Positions 1 to 11,640 of a stretch of DNA of 64,000 nt are shown here, in pieces. This DNA comes from Muraenolepis orangiensis (Eukaryota; Chordata; Actinopteri; Gadiformes; Muraenolepididae), in contig CM051001.1 of NCBI GenBank assembly GCA_027704905.1, positions 36,805,565 through 36,869,564 of the forward strand, written 5' to 3'. How positions within the stretch are numbered: position 1 is the first letter of the stretch; each line of letters opens with the position of its first letter. The notes below the pieces were generated by a model that saw nothing but the letters and a program-made list of their open reading frames with translations, ran no database searches and was not told the DNA's origin. The position numbers and the translations under genes were made by a program.

Positions 1-94
1 CAAGCATTTCATTATAAAGTATTCTGTATTTTGTTGTGACAAACAATAAACAAACTTGAAACTTATGGTGAAAGAACATTTATTATATGGTGCT
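1..94. repeat. Fragment of a hAT-associated repeat also present at 38390-38483
   Basis: Bases from about 20 to 94 match 38401-38483 almost exactly (shared run includes TTGTTGTGACAAA and AACTTATGGTGAAAG). The second copy lies inside the hAT element at 38111-39907, so this is probably an edge of another copy of that element. The match stops abruptly near base 94. Confidence 0.55.
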
Positions 95-215
95 TCAATT
101 AGCAATTATGAACACAGTAATTGTAGAGTCAAAACTCAGAAACAGAGCAAACACCTACTCTGAGGGGAAAAAAAAAAAGACTACACTTCCCTGAGTGCAA
201 CAGCAAAATGGCTGC

Positions 216-469
216 TGATTGAAGCCTATTTAGTTATATGACAAAGCCATGCTAAGCCATCACATTAGTTACAGGAACATGTGTTGCCTGCGTGCACACT
301 GGGATGCTGTTGCGAGCATGCGCACAATAAACGGTCTTGTGAACTCAGACCAAAGAGATGATGGTTGTGTGTGATTTCTCTCCGTGAATATAGCCTAGCT
401 AAGTAAGAGGTAGCAAACCACATTGTGGTTGAACTGATATAACGTGCTGCAGAAATGTCTAACGCTACA
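216..469 (+). repeat. 5' LTR of the copia element
   Basis: Begins TGATTGAAGCC and ends CTACA. It carries a polyadenylation signal AATAAA at 326-331. It matches 4634-4882 with small differences. The primer-binding site follows directly. Confidence 0.88.
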
Positions 470-1240
470 GGTTATGGGCCCAGTCATGCAGGCCAATAGG
501 TGGTTCAGACTTTTATGTTCGACGGTGAAGAGAAAAGTTACGAGCTTGACGTGGGAACAGCGAGGTTCCCGCGCGCACATGGAGTTACGTGGTCTCAGTG
601 GAGTTATCTCGGAAGGACCCGAGATAGATGAGGATGACAGAAGAAGCTCTCGCGGAAGATGAAACCAAGAACGGTGAGGCATATGCAAGAGTCTAGTGCA
701 ATGTCTGGACAACAAGAGCTTGTCGTTAGTAATGGGGACGCGGAAACGTGATGGAAGAAAAGCACTGAATATTCTTCGCGAGCACTATGCGGAAAAGACA
801 AACCCCGCGTGGTGAGTTTGTACTGTGAACTTTCCTCGCTCCATAAGGCTAACAATGAAACGGTCACTGACTATATTATGCGAGCAGGAAACTATATTCA
901 CGTCATTGAGAAGAGCGAAGAGCACATTAGTGATTGGCTCAGATAGCTATGGTAGTTTAAGGGGCTACTGACTTGATTCATACAAGCCATTTCGTCGTGC
1001 ACATCACCCAGACGAATGACACTGAACGTTTGGCGAGTTTAAAACGAAACTGCGAAGTTATGAGAGTACAGAAAAATATGGGAAGAGTGACGTGTAATGT
1101 TGAAGAAGACAACGTGATGAAATCTATCGGGGCAACGAGGTCACGAGGACGAGGAAGAGGAAAGAAAATGGACCTGGCTGATGTTGAAGTGTTTAACGTG
1201 CGGTAAAAAGGACACATGGCCAGAATATGTCCTGACGGGT
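455..1240 (+). pseudogene. copia gag remnant with a broken CCHC zinc knuckle
   Basis: An ATG at 455 lies inside the end of the LTR and reads across the primer-binding site (MSNATGYGPSHAGQ) before the frame breaks. Another frame then reads MFDGEEKSYELDVG, which resembles the start of copia gag. At 1189-1233 a C-x2-C-x4-H-x4-C knuckle (CLTCGKK...GHMARICP) is split by a one-base deletion. A basic RSRGRGRGKK stretch precedes it. No intact protein can be made from this segment. Using the LTR ATG as the true start is an inference. Confidence 0.6.
470..483 (+). other. Primer-binding site complementary to an internal part of initiator tRNA-Met
   Basis: GGTTATGGGCCCAG directly follows the LTR. It is the reverse complement of CUGGGCCCAUAACC, the anticodon stem-loop region of eukaryotic initiator tRNA-Met, not of a tRNA 3' end. 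Drosophila copia is known to prime from a 5' half of this tRNA cut in the anticodon loop, and this site fits that mechanism. Confidence 0.8.
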
Positions 1241-1414
1241 ACCACGTGAGAAGAGGAGAACGAAAATGGGACACACCACAGCGAGGAATGGGGCGAAGTC
1301 GAGGACTAGGCCGTGGACCATGTGATGAAAAGCTGATGGAGAGACGGAGGCAGAGCCTACATCTTTCAGTTCTTTCAGGATGAGTGACTGGCCCTACACA
1401 GAGAGGGAACAAGA

Positions 1415-1770
1415 AAGGTCTAATGGTCGACTGCGGCGCCACGGCACACATGATCAACGGACGCCACAAAGTTCAAAACAGTTGACAAGAGCTTCAGACC
1501 CGAGGACCACATGATCGAGCTGGCCGGACGGATCCAAGGTGAGCGGGGATGGCTAAGATGAGGGGAGAACGCTGAAGTCTGTTTGCTGGGACAGCGAGGG
1601 ACGACAGGTGACAACGAGGCTCAAGCAAGCGCTCTACATCCCATCTTTTCCACAAAACATCTTTTCAGTCAAAGCAGCGACAGCCAACGGAGCTGAGGTC
1701 CACTTCAAGGACGGTAATGACTGGCTGGTCAACAAGAATGGTACCAAGTTCAAAATGGACGTGTATGTGT
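1415..1770 (+). pseudogene. copia aspartic protease remnant
   Basis: The frame at 1417-1461 reads GLMVDCGATAHMIN. This matches the retroviral-type protease active-site loop D-[ST]-G-A-[TS], with cysteine at the second position. The reading frame decays afterwards. The position between gag and integrase is as expected for copia. Confidence 0.6.
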
Positions 1771-1839
1771 AAGCTGTATTACCTTAGCACAGTAGAGGAT
1801 GAAAATGTTGATGAAATGTATGGGTGTCATGACATTCAA

Positions 1840-2655
1840 ACGTGGCATAGGATACTTGGTCATTGCAATTTGATGATGTTGCAAAATTAGAGAAGGTGGT
1901 TGAAGGGATGTCTATAAAAGGGAAACATGACATGTCCAATCAAAACTGTGAAATATGCACACAGGGCAAATTTACACAAAGCAGAAACAGGCATGCAGAT
2001 GCTAAAGCTACAACTGTGTTAGAGCTAGTTCACACAGACCTATGCGGTCCTATAGAACCAGCAGATAAAGATGGGTACAGATATGCAATAGCATTTACTG
2101 ATGATTACAGTGGGATGATTTTTCCATACTTTATCAAAGCAAAGAGTGACGCGACAAAGCTACTGAAAAATTCATAGCAGATGTAGCGCCATATGGAAAG
2201 ATAAAGTGCATAAGGTCTGATAACGGCACAGAGTTTACGGGACAAGAGTTCCAGTCTCTACTTAGGAGTAACGGGATTAGGACATGAGAAGAGTGCACCC
2301 TACTCACCTCATCAGAATGGAACTGCCGAAAGAGGTTGGAGAACCTTATTCGAGATGTCACGATGCATGCTATTGGAGAGTAACCTCCCAAAGCAATTAT
2401 GGACATATGCTGTACAGACAGCAGCTCAAATCCGCAACAGGTGCTACAGTAAGCGGCTAGAGCAGACACCTTACTGTGTTTTCACAGGAAAAACACCTAA
2501 CCTATCTAACATGAGGATATTTGGCTCTGAATGCTATGTATATAAGCAGGATAAGAAGAAGCTGGATTCTAGATGTGAAAAGGGGATCCTTGTAGGCTAT
2601 GACAAATACAGTCCAGCATACATGTGTATTATCCTGAGACAGGAAAAGTCCTAAA
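1840..2655 (+). pseudogene. copia integrase remnant
   Basis: WHRILGHCN near 1842-1870 and NCEIC near 1945-1960 form the HHCC zinc-binding domain. The catalytic core follows: HTDLCGPI with the first Asp near 2036, RSDNGTEF with the second near 2219, and HQNGTAERGWRT with the catalytic Glu near 2330. The core is split by frameshifts near 1875, 2165 and 2285. The later part (TPYCVFTGKTPNLSNMRIFG) is the typical region after the copia core. The pieces lie in different frames, so it is inactive. Confidence 0.82.
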
Positions 2656-2959
2656 ACATAGGCTGGTGAAATTCATCACCAAAGGTAGCGCAGATAGCCA
2701 GACTCAGACAGATTGTGACATGGGGGAAGACTTTGAGAGTTATGCAGATACACCACCAAAGAGAGTCAACCAGGTACAGGGACAGCCTAAGGAGCGTAAA
2801 GAGTCCAGTGGTGAAGAGACTGCTGAGGCAGGTCCTACCCAGATAGATAGTACTGAGAGAGAAGAGGGAGAAAGGAGATACCCTACAAGACAGAGAAAGG
2901 CTCCAGAATACTTTAAGGAGTACCAGTGTAAAGCTGAGTGTGATGGTGACGAAAGTGAG

Positions 2960-4537
2960 AATGTAGATTATTTCTACAGAGTAGCTTATGGTGTACCTAA
3001 TACACTTAAAGAGGCAATGGACTCTAAGAAGTCAAAAATGTGGGCTGATGCGATGAAAGAGGAGATTAATTCTTTGACCGAGAATGAAACTTTCACTCTG
3101 ACTCCACTGCCAAGAGGCAAACAAGCAGTGGGAGGTCGCTGGGTATATGCAGTGAAAGAGAGCCCAGATGGATCTGAGATTTGTAAAGCCAGATATGTTG
3201 CAAAGGGGTTATAGTCAAGTTGAAGGGATTGATTATAAAGAGACCTTTTCACCAACAGCCAACATGACCTCTGTACGAGCATTAATGCAGGTGGCTGTAC
3301 AGGAGGATCTTACTATACACCAAATGGATGTGAAGACTGCTTACCTCCATGCTCCAATCGACTGTGAGGTATATATGGAGCAGCCGGAAGGTTTTGAAAT
3401 CAAATCAAAAACAGGGGAACACTTAGTGTGTAAACTAAACAAGTCATTGTATGGTTTAAAACAGTCCGGGCGTAACTGGAACATGTTACTGCATGATCAC
3501 CTTACAGAGAACGGTTTTGTGCAAAATGATGCTGATCATTGTGTCTACAGCAGAAATACTGAGAATGAGAAAGTGATTCTGTTAGTATGGGTGGATGACT
3601 TAATCATAGCAGCGAGTGACAACACCTTACTAGCTGATGTCAAAGAAATGTTGAACAAAAGGTTTAAGATGAAGGATATGGGTCCACTTAAACACTTCCT
3701 GGGTATCGATTTCAGACAGAGTGATGGAGAGATCAAAATGACTCAAAAGAGACATATAGAGAAGATGTTAGCAAAATTTGGAATGTCTGAATGCAAACCG
3801 AGATCCACCCCATGTGAGCAAAAGTTAAACTTTGACAGTGAGGGTGAAGTGATTGATTCAACAGGATACCGAGAGATAGTAGGTAGCTTGATATACATTA
3901 TGACATGTACTAGACCTGACCTGAGCTGGGTGGTTAGTAAACTATCTCAATACCTAGCAGAACCAAAGCAGCAGCATTGGGCTACAGCCAAACACCTACT
4001 GAGGTACTTAAAGGGTACTATAGATCAAGAGCTACACTACCAGAAATGTGAGGAAAGCGTTCTACAGCTGGAGGGGTACAGTGATGCTGATTGGGCAGCC
4101 GATAGGGATGATAGGAGGAGCACAACTGGATACTGTTTCAGCTTAACTGAGAATGGTCCAGTTATATCGTGGAAGAGCAGGAAACAGCCAACGGTGGCAT
4201 TATCCACCTGCGAAGCTGAGTATATGGCACTAGCAGCCACTACTCAAGAGAGTATGTACCTTGTACAACTACTAAAAGGAATAGATAGTTGTAACCAGCA
4301 TGTACCAGTCAAGATATATGAGGACAACCAGGGGCGATAGCTTTATCTAAGAACCCAGTATGCAGACAGAGAAGCAAACATATAGACATAAAGTATCACT
4401 TTGTACGGTCTGCACACACAGAAGGGAAAATATGTATAGAATACTGTCCTACTGCAAACATGGTAGCGGATGTCTTTACCAAGCCAGTGACAAAGGCTAA
4501 GTTTGAGAGTTTCAAGGGATATTTGTTTGGAGAGTAA
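2960..4537 (+). pseudogene. copia reverse transcriptase and RNase H, nearly complete but frameshifted
   Basis: The reverse transcriptase begins around LKEAMDSKKSKMWADAMKEE and continues through KARYVAKG. One extra G near 3208 shifts the frame. The next frame holds SQVEGIDYKETFSP, QMDVKTAYLHA and the catalytic loop VWVDDLI at about 3586-3606. RNase H follows (SDADWAADRDDRRSTTGY, STCEAEYMAL). A last shift near 4335 leads to NMVADVFTKPVTKAKF and the natural stop at 4537. Most catalytic residues survive, so the damage amounts to a few indels. Confidence 0.88.
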
Positions 4538-4633
4538 TGTGAACTGGCAGATGTAAATGTTTTATTTTGGAGTTTTGTATTTTTGGTTTTATTTACCATT
4601 ATAGAGAGCTATACACATGTCTTTGAGTGGGAG

Positions 4634-4882
4634 TGTTGAGCCTATTTAGTTATATGACAAAGCCATGCTAAGCCAATCACATTAGTTACAGGAACATGTG
4701 TTGCCTGCGTGCACACTGGGATGCTGTTGCGAGCATGCGCACAATAAACGGTCTTGTGAACTCAGACCAAAGAAGTGATGGTTGTGTGTGATTTCTCTCC
4801 GTGAATATAGCCTAGCTACGAAAGAGGTAGCAAACCACATTGGTGACTGATATAACGTGCTGCAGAAATGTCTAACGCTACA
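4634..4882 (+). repeat. 3' LTR of the copia element
   Basis: Starts TGTTGAGCC just after a purine-rich tract (GAGTGGGAG, 4625-4633) that fits a polypurine tract, and ends CTACA. It is homologous to 216-469. Confidence 0.88.
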
Positions 4883-4908
4883 CATCTAATGGAATTTTCA
4901 TTTCATGT

Positions 4909-5118
4909 CTGGACTACATCAAGGACCATCTGGAACAAGAGACCTTCAATCATTTGCAAGGTGATGCCTCCAGCGCCTCTGATGAAGACGACTTCTTTGC
5001 AAGCATGAAGCCTGCTCATGGTCAGGAAAGTATTAGGCAGTTGGATGGTTACCTTTCCTGCAAAGTTGATGACAAAGACATTCTGAATGCTCCCAGTCAA
5101 TCAGACAGGTTGGTTTAA
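4909..5118 (+). pseudogene. ZBED1-like hAT transposase fragment
   Basis: The open frame reads LDYIKDHLEQE...DEDDFFASMK...QLDGYLSC and stops at 5116-5118. The DDFFASMK...LDGYL pattern resembles the stretch just before the C-terminal dimerisation domain of ZBED1-like hAT proteins. The expected continuation (LNTPLPASAACERLF-like) is absent. It directly follows the copia 3' LTR. The assignment is by pattern memory only. Confidence 0.45.
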
Positions 5119-5329
5119 GCTACTAAATGGTCACACTGTAAAAGTTCAAGGAACAATCAAAGATCTTTCTTGTCTCTTTTCCCCCCTATGCTGTTGGCTG
5201 CAGTAGGAACTTGTCTGTTAGCTGCCTGGAACTCCAACTTCATCCAGAAGTATTCAAGCTAAAGTAAGACTTGTTGCATAGTTTTTAATATGAAGTGGTA
5301 TAAAAGCAAAATAGGGGACATCATTGCAG

Positions 5330-6890
5330 GCATGGAAATCGCCAAAGCGACGCATCTTTGATGCTGACCTTCCTGGATGTCTAATGGTGCTCTTGAAGTA
5401 TTTCAAGGAAGACGAGGGCAAGATGATCCTGACAGTTGATGAAACGTGTCTGCCATCTATCGTCTATCAACTAGCCGTCTATCAACTTCCAAGCACACCA
5501 TGCATTGTTGTATGATTTCTATTCATTTATTTTTTGCATAATTGGCCATAGCATTTCATAATTTCAACAGTATTAAAAGGGACCAGTGTGTAGGATGTAG
5601 TGACGTTTAGCAACCAACTGATAACCCTGATAATGCTCTAGATATAAAGCTAACAAAAACACAACCATTCTTACTTTCAGGTCATTATACGCTAATGAAA
5701 ACATACTAATGAATATTATATTACATTTGTGCTAATGTATCCCCCCTAAATCTTGTACACTGGTCCTTAAAATACAATTTAGAAAACTTCATAAAGTATA
5801 TTTTCAAAAATAGGTTAAGGTAAAACCAAGGATATAAATGTTTTCTTGTTACTGTACGAACGTCTAAGCCAATTAATGGCAAAATATTTTACAACAGTTG
5901 GTGGGGTTTTTAAAGTCATTATGTTAGACTATTCTCTTAACTTAAATGTTCAACTTTTTCCTATGTTGTTCACCGTAGGGAGTTCTCCCCTGACAGCCGG
6001 ACACTTCATGTTGGCAGTGGACCAGACCATTGTAAATGGCAGTGTTGCAAATTTTGGCGATGCCCTCGTACTGATGTTTGCAACGTACTACTGCCTCAAC
6101 ATCACCTACCCAGCAGAACTGGTTGGCAACTCTGGAATTCTTAGTATAATTCTTCTAAGTCCATGTAGTAACAATGTAGCTTTCCCTGTATCTACCTTTA
6201 CCACTAAGTAGCGGTGTAGCACTAGCAAACACTATGTGTCAGAACCTGAGGACAATGGAATTGGACATGGAAGACACAACTGCTCTTATGCACCAAAATG
6301 TGTGTGAAGCCAGCGCTTCGATGCTTTCTGTAGCCTTTCAAATCAATGCTTTCCAACCGTGGGGGGGGTAGTAGACAAAGTTAAGATTTTCTTCATGCAT
6401 AAACAAGATGTCTTCGTGGCTGCTTTGTTCATTGCAGTTAACTGTGCTTTTACACCGCTCACTGTTGACACACCTCATCTGCCTGGTTTGCACACAAACC
6501 TCTCAAGATGGCACTTGTAGCTACCCACTCTCCAATGCTCTTAAAGTGATGTCTTACTCTTGTTAACGGACCTGCTGCATTGCTGCCCAGTGTGACAGTG
6601 ATGCCTAGTGACCACTTTAGATTTGACAAAACCTCATCCAGTAAATATTTCTCAAACCGATGCTTGTAATGTACAGATATGATCACAACATTCAGTTCTA
6701 CTGTCTTTAACAGGTGCCTTTTCAAGATCAATCCTGACAAGGGGACCAAAGTGGGCAAGAGTATAGCAGAGAAAGGGCAGACCATCAACCCTAAGGTTCT
6801 TTCCTTGATTAAAAACATAGCAGACTTTGAGTGGAGACATAACAACAGACAGTGGCATAACAATACTGTTGTACGCAAACAAGATGGCTC
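5330..6890 (+). pseudogene. C-terminal exons of an uncharacterised multi-copy fish gene
   Basis: Three coding blocks in order look like consecutive exons. Exon a (5330-5509) follows an acceptor ending TTGCAG, reads RRIFDADLPGCLMVLLKYFK...VDETCLPS and ends TPCIV before a GTATGA donor. Exon b (about 5979-6143) follows CACCGTAG and reads GSSPLTAGHFMLAVDQTIVN...FATYYCLNITYPAEL. Exon c (from 6714) follows CTTTAACAG and reads RCLFKINPDKGTKV...NPKVLSLIKNIADFEWR. The blocks complement each other as in an uncharacterised protein family common in fish genomes. Exon b appears to have a one-base shift after YPAEL, and exon c runs into an (AC)n tract, so this copy is probably dead or partial. The function is unknown to me. 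Confidence 0.5.
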
Positions 6891-6893
6891 ACT

Positions 6894-6944
<51 letters not shown>
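6894..6944. repeat. (AC)n microsatellite
   Basis: About 25 uninterrupted AC dinucleotides. Long HTHTHT or CVCVCV reading frames across it are artefacts. Confidence 0.97.
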
Positions 6945-6945
<1 letters not shown>

Positions 6946-7198
6946 GTTAGTATTACCAAATGTGTTCCACAACTTTTAGGCCAATAAGTACCGTTAAAAT
7001 GCTGAAATGTCATTCTGCTTCATTGTTATTTTTTTTAATTGATTTTTATATATATCTTTTTACTTAAACTGGTCATGTATGTAAAAATGTATGTATTTTT
7101 TATTGCCATAATACAATAATTTGTATATTGTGGTATGACTCATAATACATTTTCATAAAGAATCAATGAGTGGTCCATTTTTAATAATTCATAATGTG

Positions 7199-8198
7199 NN
7201 NNNNNNNNNNNNNNNNNNNNNNNNNNNNNNNNNNNNNNNNNNNNNNNNNNNNNNNNNNNNNNNNNNNNNNNNNNNNNNNNNNNNNNNNNNNNNNNNNNNN
7301 NNNNNNNNNNNNNNNNNNNNNNNNNNNNNNNNNNNNNNNNNNNNNNNNNNNNNNNNNNNNNNNNNNNNNNNNNNNNNNNNNNNNNNNNNNNNNNNNNNNN
7401 NNNNNNNNNNNNNNNNNNNNNNNNNNNNNNNNNNNNNNNNNNNNNNNNNNNNNNNNNNNNNNNNNNNNNNNNNNNNNNNNNNNNNNNNNNNNNNNNNNNN
7501 NNNNNNNNNNNNNNNNNNNNNNNNNNNNNNNNNNNNNNNNNNNNNNNNNNNNNNNNNNNNNNNNNNNNNNNNNNNNNNNNNNNNNNNNNNNNNNNNNNNN
7601 NNNNNNNNNNNNNNNNNNNNNNNNNNNNNNNNNNNNNNNNNNNNNNNNNNNNNNNNNNNNNNNNNNNNNNNNNNNNNNNNNNNNNNNNNNNNNNNNNNNN
7701 NNNNNNNNNNNNNNNNNNNNNNNNNNNNNNNNNNNNNNNNNNNNNNNNNNNNNNNNNNNNNNNNNNNNNNNNNNNNNNNNNNNNNNNNNNNNNNNNNNNN
7801 NNNNNNNNNNNNNNNNNNNNNNNNNNNNNNNNNNNNNNNNNNNNNNNNNNNNNNNNNNNNNNNNNNNNNNNNNNNNNNNNNNNNNNNNNNNNNNNNNNNN
7901 NNNNNNNNNNNNNNNNNNNNNNNNNNNNNNNNNNNNNNNNNNNNNNNNNNNNNNNNNNNNNNNNNNNNNNNNNNNNNNNNNNNNNNNNNNNNNNNNNNNN
8001 NNNNNNNNNNNNNNNNNNNNNNNNNNNNNNNNNNNNNNNNNNNNNNNNNNNNNNNNNNNNNNNNNNNNNNNNNNNNNNNNNNNNNNNNNNNNNNNNNNNN
8101 NNNNNNNNNNNNNNNNNNNNNNNNNNNNNNNNNNNNNNNNNNNNNNNNNNNNNNNNNNNNNNNNNNNNNNNNNNNNNNNNNNNNNNNNNNNNNNNNNN
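7199..8198. other. Assembly gap of 1,000 Ns
   Basis: Exactly 1,000 N bases, probably a fixed-size scaffold gap of unknown true length. Reading frames spanning it are meaningless. Confidence 1.
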
Positions 8199-8731
8199 CA
8201 ATTGTTACTAAAGACATCAGCTTATATAGCTGAGACATTGCTATATCCAACTCCATGTATTTAACCAAAAACCACTAAGAAGTCACACAACTTCCCCCTG
8301 TTGCCCTGACCTTGCTTCAAAGAAACGACTCTTACTAAACTGAAACAAAAGCCAGTAACAAACTCAAGAACTCTATATTTACAATTTCTATTTACAGATG
8401 TACAAATAGAAACAGTATTTTGCTAGTGAATAACACAGAATGAGCAGCAGCTTTTTTCATGACTTAAACACACTTGTGTCTAGCTTTGCTGTACTGAAAC
8501 AAAGCGTATTCTGAAGTGCCATTGAACCCAAGAGACACTGGGCTCCAATGCATTGAGCATGAGTCGTGCTCTAACGGGCTTCTATGAGAAATAAATCATG
8601 TTAAACTAAGATGACCTGCGAGAAATGATTCCTGAACGAAGTAGTCGGGAAGTTGAACACTTTATAGCCCAAACTATTGATATGGAATAAGACACTTTAT
8701 GCAATATTACATATATATTACATATATTCCG
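8199..8731. other. Non-coding stretch, nothing recognised
   Basis: AT-rich sequence without a credible open frame, terminal repeat or known tail. It ends where the LINE fragment begins. Confidence 0.6.
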
Positions 8732-10113
8732 CAGCCCGCCGAAGCCAGCACCGCCTGAGGAGACCAGCCTGCTGAACATCTCGGAGGCGGATGTGCGTCG
8801 CACCTTCAAGCGGTTGAACATCCGTAAGGCGGCAGGCCCCGACGACATCCCGGGCCGCGTCCTCAGAGCATGCGCAGACCAGTTGGCAGGAGTCTTTGCA
8901 GACATCTTCAACCTCTCCCTGTCCCAGGCTGTTGTTCCCGCGGTCTTCAAGATGTCCACCATCATGCCTGTCCCTAAACAACCCAAGGTAACCTGCCTGA
9001 ACGACTATAGACCTGTAGCCCTCACCTCGATTGTCAGCAAATGCTTCGAGAGGTTGGTCAAGGACTTTGTTTGCTCCGTGTTACCTGCCACGCTGGACCC
9101 ATGGCAATTTGCATATCGTCAAAACAGATCCACGGACGACGCAGTTGCCATGGCCCTCCACCTTGAGGGAAAGAACTGTTATGTGCGAATGCTGTTTGTG
9201 GACTACAGCTCAGCGTTCAACACAATAGTTCCTGCCAAGCTCGGCACCAAGCTTAGAGGTCTAGGCGTGCCCCCATCCACGTGCAGCTGGATACTGGACC
9301 TCCTGTCAGACTGCCGCCAGGTGGTGAGGATGCGCAGCACCACCTCAGAGCCACTGACCCTCAACACGGGAGCCCCCCAGGGATGCGTGCTGAGCCCTCT
9401 CCTCTACTCCCTCTACACCCACGACTGCATGGCTATGCACAGCTCCAACGTCATCATCAAGTTTGCTGATGACACGACAGTGATGAGCCTGATCGCCGGC
9501 GACGACGAGACAGCCTACAGGGAGGAGGTTTGATCACTGGAGCAGTGGTGCCAGCCTCGCCCTCAACGTCAAGAAGACCAAGGAGCTGATCGTGGACTAC
9601 AGGAAGCAGAGAGGAGAGCATGCCGCTATCTCCATCGACGGTGTTGCAGTAGAGAGGGTCAGCCGCTTCAAGTTCCTCGGCGTGCACATCTCTAAGGACC
9701 TCACATGGTCCACGCACACCACACACGTGGTGAAAAGGGCCCGACAACACCTGTATTTCCTCAGGCCTCTGAGGAAATTCAGCATGGGCCCCCGCATCCT
9801 GAGAATATTCTACACCGGCGCAATTGAGAGTGTTCTTACAGGGTGTATCACCACCTGGTACGGGAACTGCACTGCACTCGATTGCAGAACGCTTCAAAGG
9901 GTGGTGCGGACGGCCCAGTATATCGTTGGAGGCGAGCTTCCCTCCCTCCTTGATATACCACAAGTGGTGTGTGGCCAAGGCCAAACGCATCATAAAAGAC
10001 AATGCCCACCCCAGCCACGAACTGTACTCACTTTTACTGTCAGGCAGGCGATACCGCAGTATCAAGTGCCGCACAAACAGACTTAGAGACAGCTTCCACA
10101 GTCAGGCCATCAG
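8732..10113 (+). pseudogene. 5'-truncated CR1/Rex1-like LINE, reverse transcriptase part
   Basis: The sequence is homologous to about 29876-31284 of the intact LINE at 28354-31590, starting at GCAGCCCGCCGAAGCC. Readable pieces include RLNIRKAAGPDDIPGRVL, LFVDYSSAFNTIVPAKL, GAPQGCVLSPLLYSLY and the catalytic KFADDTTVM. It differs from the intact copy by point changes, loss of a few codons after MALH, and a deletion near 9535 (EEV followed by a stop) that shifts the frame. The homology stops at CAGGCCATCAG (10113), where a foreign (GATTCA)n block begins. Confidence 0.88.
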
Positions 10114-10440
10114 ATTCAGATTCAGATTCAGATTCAGAAAACTTTATTAATCCCGAGGGAAATTAAGGTGCAACAGTTGACACAGGGGGAATAAATGCAC
10201 ACACAAGAATACTAAAACCTAAGCTAAAAAACAAAACAACAACTAACTAAAATAAAACTATTATAAACAAAAATAGTTAAAATAATTCTAAATGAAGTCT
10301 AAATGTATTGATAAGTGAAGATAATTTACAGTATTATAACAGTAGTATGTAGGTATATACAATACACAACAATACGTATAGTGCAAATTGGCAGTAATAA
10401 TATATTAATAAATAACTCAACTGAAAAGAACTGAAAAGTG
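10113..10440 (-). mobile_element. Reversed LINE 3' tail ending in (TGAATC)n, plus AT-rich sequence
   Basis: Four GATTCA-type repeats are followed by ACTTTATTAATCCCGAGGG. Read on the minus strand this is CCCTCGGGATTAATAAAGT plus a hexamer tail, the usual 3' end of Rex1-type fish LINEs. The rest, to about 10440, is AT-rich and not identified. Confidence 0.55.
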
Positions 10441-10619
10441 ACATGTGAAAAGTGAAAAACTTAAACGACCAAGATACATTCACCGTGGATCTGGACGAAA
10501 CTTTGAGTACGCAACCCACAACAATAACAAAACAATCCACTCTTTCTGGTCCACTGAGCCACGCCCCCCTCGCACCGCCCGTACTGTTAATCACAGTGTG
10601 TTATACCCTCTGCTTAAAG

Positions 10620-11149
10620 CATCCACATATGCACAACTTACCTGTCTGAAACTATGTATGTTTAACATAAGGTCCCTCACCAATAAGGCCCTGCTGGTTT
10701 CTGACTTCATTGTGGACAAAACGCTTGATTTTTTATGCCTCACGGAGACCTGGCAACAGTCTGATGACTTCTCCCAGCTGAATGCAGCTGTCCCCCCGGG
10801 GTATGCTTTTATTAGTAAACCCCGTGCCACTGGGAGGGGGGGAGGGCTTGCTGTGTTGTACCGTGAAATCTTTAAAGTCACTGCAGTCACTGTCCCCCAT
10901 CACTCCTCTTTTGAATGCTTAGCTGTACAACTCTCTGGCTCCAAACCCACCATCATTATTTCCATCTACAGACCACCAAAGCCCTCTGCTGTTTTTCTCA
11001 CTGAATTTTCATCACTACTAACATCTGTATGTGCAATGTCCCCTACTGTTATCCTCTTGGGTGACTTCAACATCCACATTGACGACCCATCGAATGGTTT
11101 TGCAAATGATTTCATCTCACTCCTGGACTGCCTCGGTATCACACATTGA
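10620..11149 (+). pseudogene. L2 LINE apurinic-type endonuclease domain, truncated by frameshift
   Basis: Readable motifs are LCMFNIRSLTNKALLVSDFI, DFLCLTETW, ISIYRPPK and ILLGDFNIHID, the Mg-binding and catalytic pattern of LINE endonucleases. The frame ends at 11149 after DCLGITH. The rest of the domain (theme THTLDLL...SDHKAVIF) continues in another frame at about 11150-11500. Confidence 0.8.
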
Positions 11150-11640
11150 CAGCATGTCAACCTCCCAACTCACAACAAAGGGCACACACTGGACTTACTC
11201 TGCTGCACTGGCATCACTCCCACTAACCTTGCTGTCACAGAGTTCCCCATTTCTGACCATAAAGCTGTAATTTTTAAAATCCATGCCCCCCTTTCTAAAG
11301 CCAAAGAACAACGGTCCATCACCTTCAGAAACATTAAACATATTAACCCCACAGATTTCACCACCCTGATTAACTCCTACCCCAATCCTCCCCCATCCTC
11401 CCACACTGCTGACCTGGTGAATCACTACAATAACTGTCTCTCCTCCTCCCTCACTGCCCTGGCTCCCTTGAAAACTCGCAAAAGTTTCATTCACCCACTC
11501 CGCCCCCTGGTTTACCTCTGAGCTCCGTCAGCTCAAAGCCACAGGCCGCCGACTGGAGCGGCTGTGCAAAAACACCGGACTCTCAGTTCACACCCAAATG
11601 TACTCAGATCACCTTCATCACTATAAAAACGCACTTTCCA

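Larger units (their letters stand above)
216..4882 (+). mobile_element. Ty1/copia-type LTR retrotransposon, complete in outline but decayed
   Basis: Two direct LTRs (216-469 and 4634-4882) enclose remnants of gag, protease, integrase, reverse transcriptase and RNase H, in that order. Integrase before reverse transcriptase is the copia order. The LTRs differ by roughly ten substitutions or small indels over about 250 bp, so the insertion is not very recent. At least five frameshifts break the polyprotein (in the zinc knuckle near 1208, near 1875, near 2165, near 3208 and near 4335). No 5-bp target-site duplication is visible: GCTGC precedes the left LTR and CATCT follows the right one, so a flank may have been rearranged. 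Confidence 0.9.

Noticed and set aside
470..483. tRNA gene fragment
   Set aside because: Only 14 bases complementary to tRNA-Met, directly after an LTR; it is a primer-binding site.
211..4887. Target-site duplication of the copia element
   Set aside because: GCTGC and CATCT do not match; shifting the boundary by a few bases does not help.
7140..8268. Reading frames of about 355 residues on both strands across the N block
   Set aside because: They consist of unknown bases only; the gap has no sequence.
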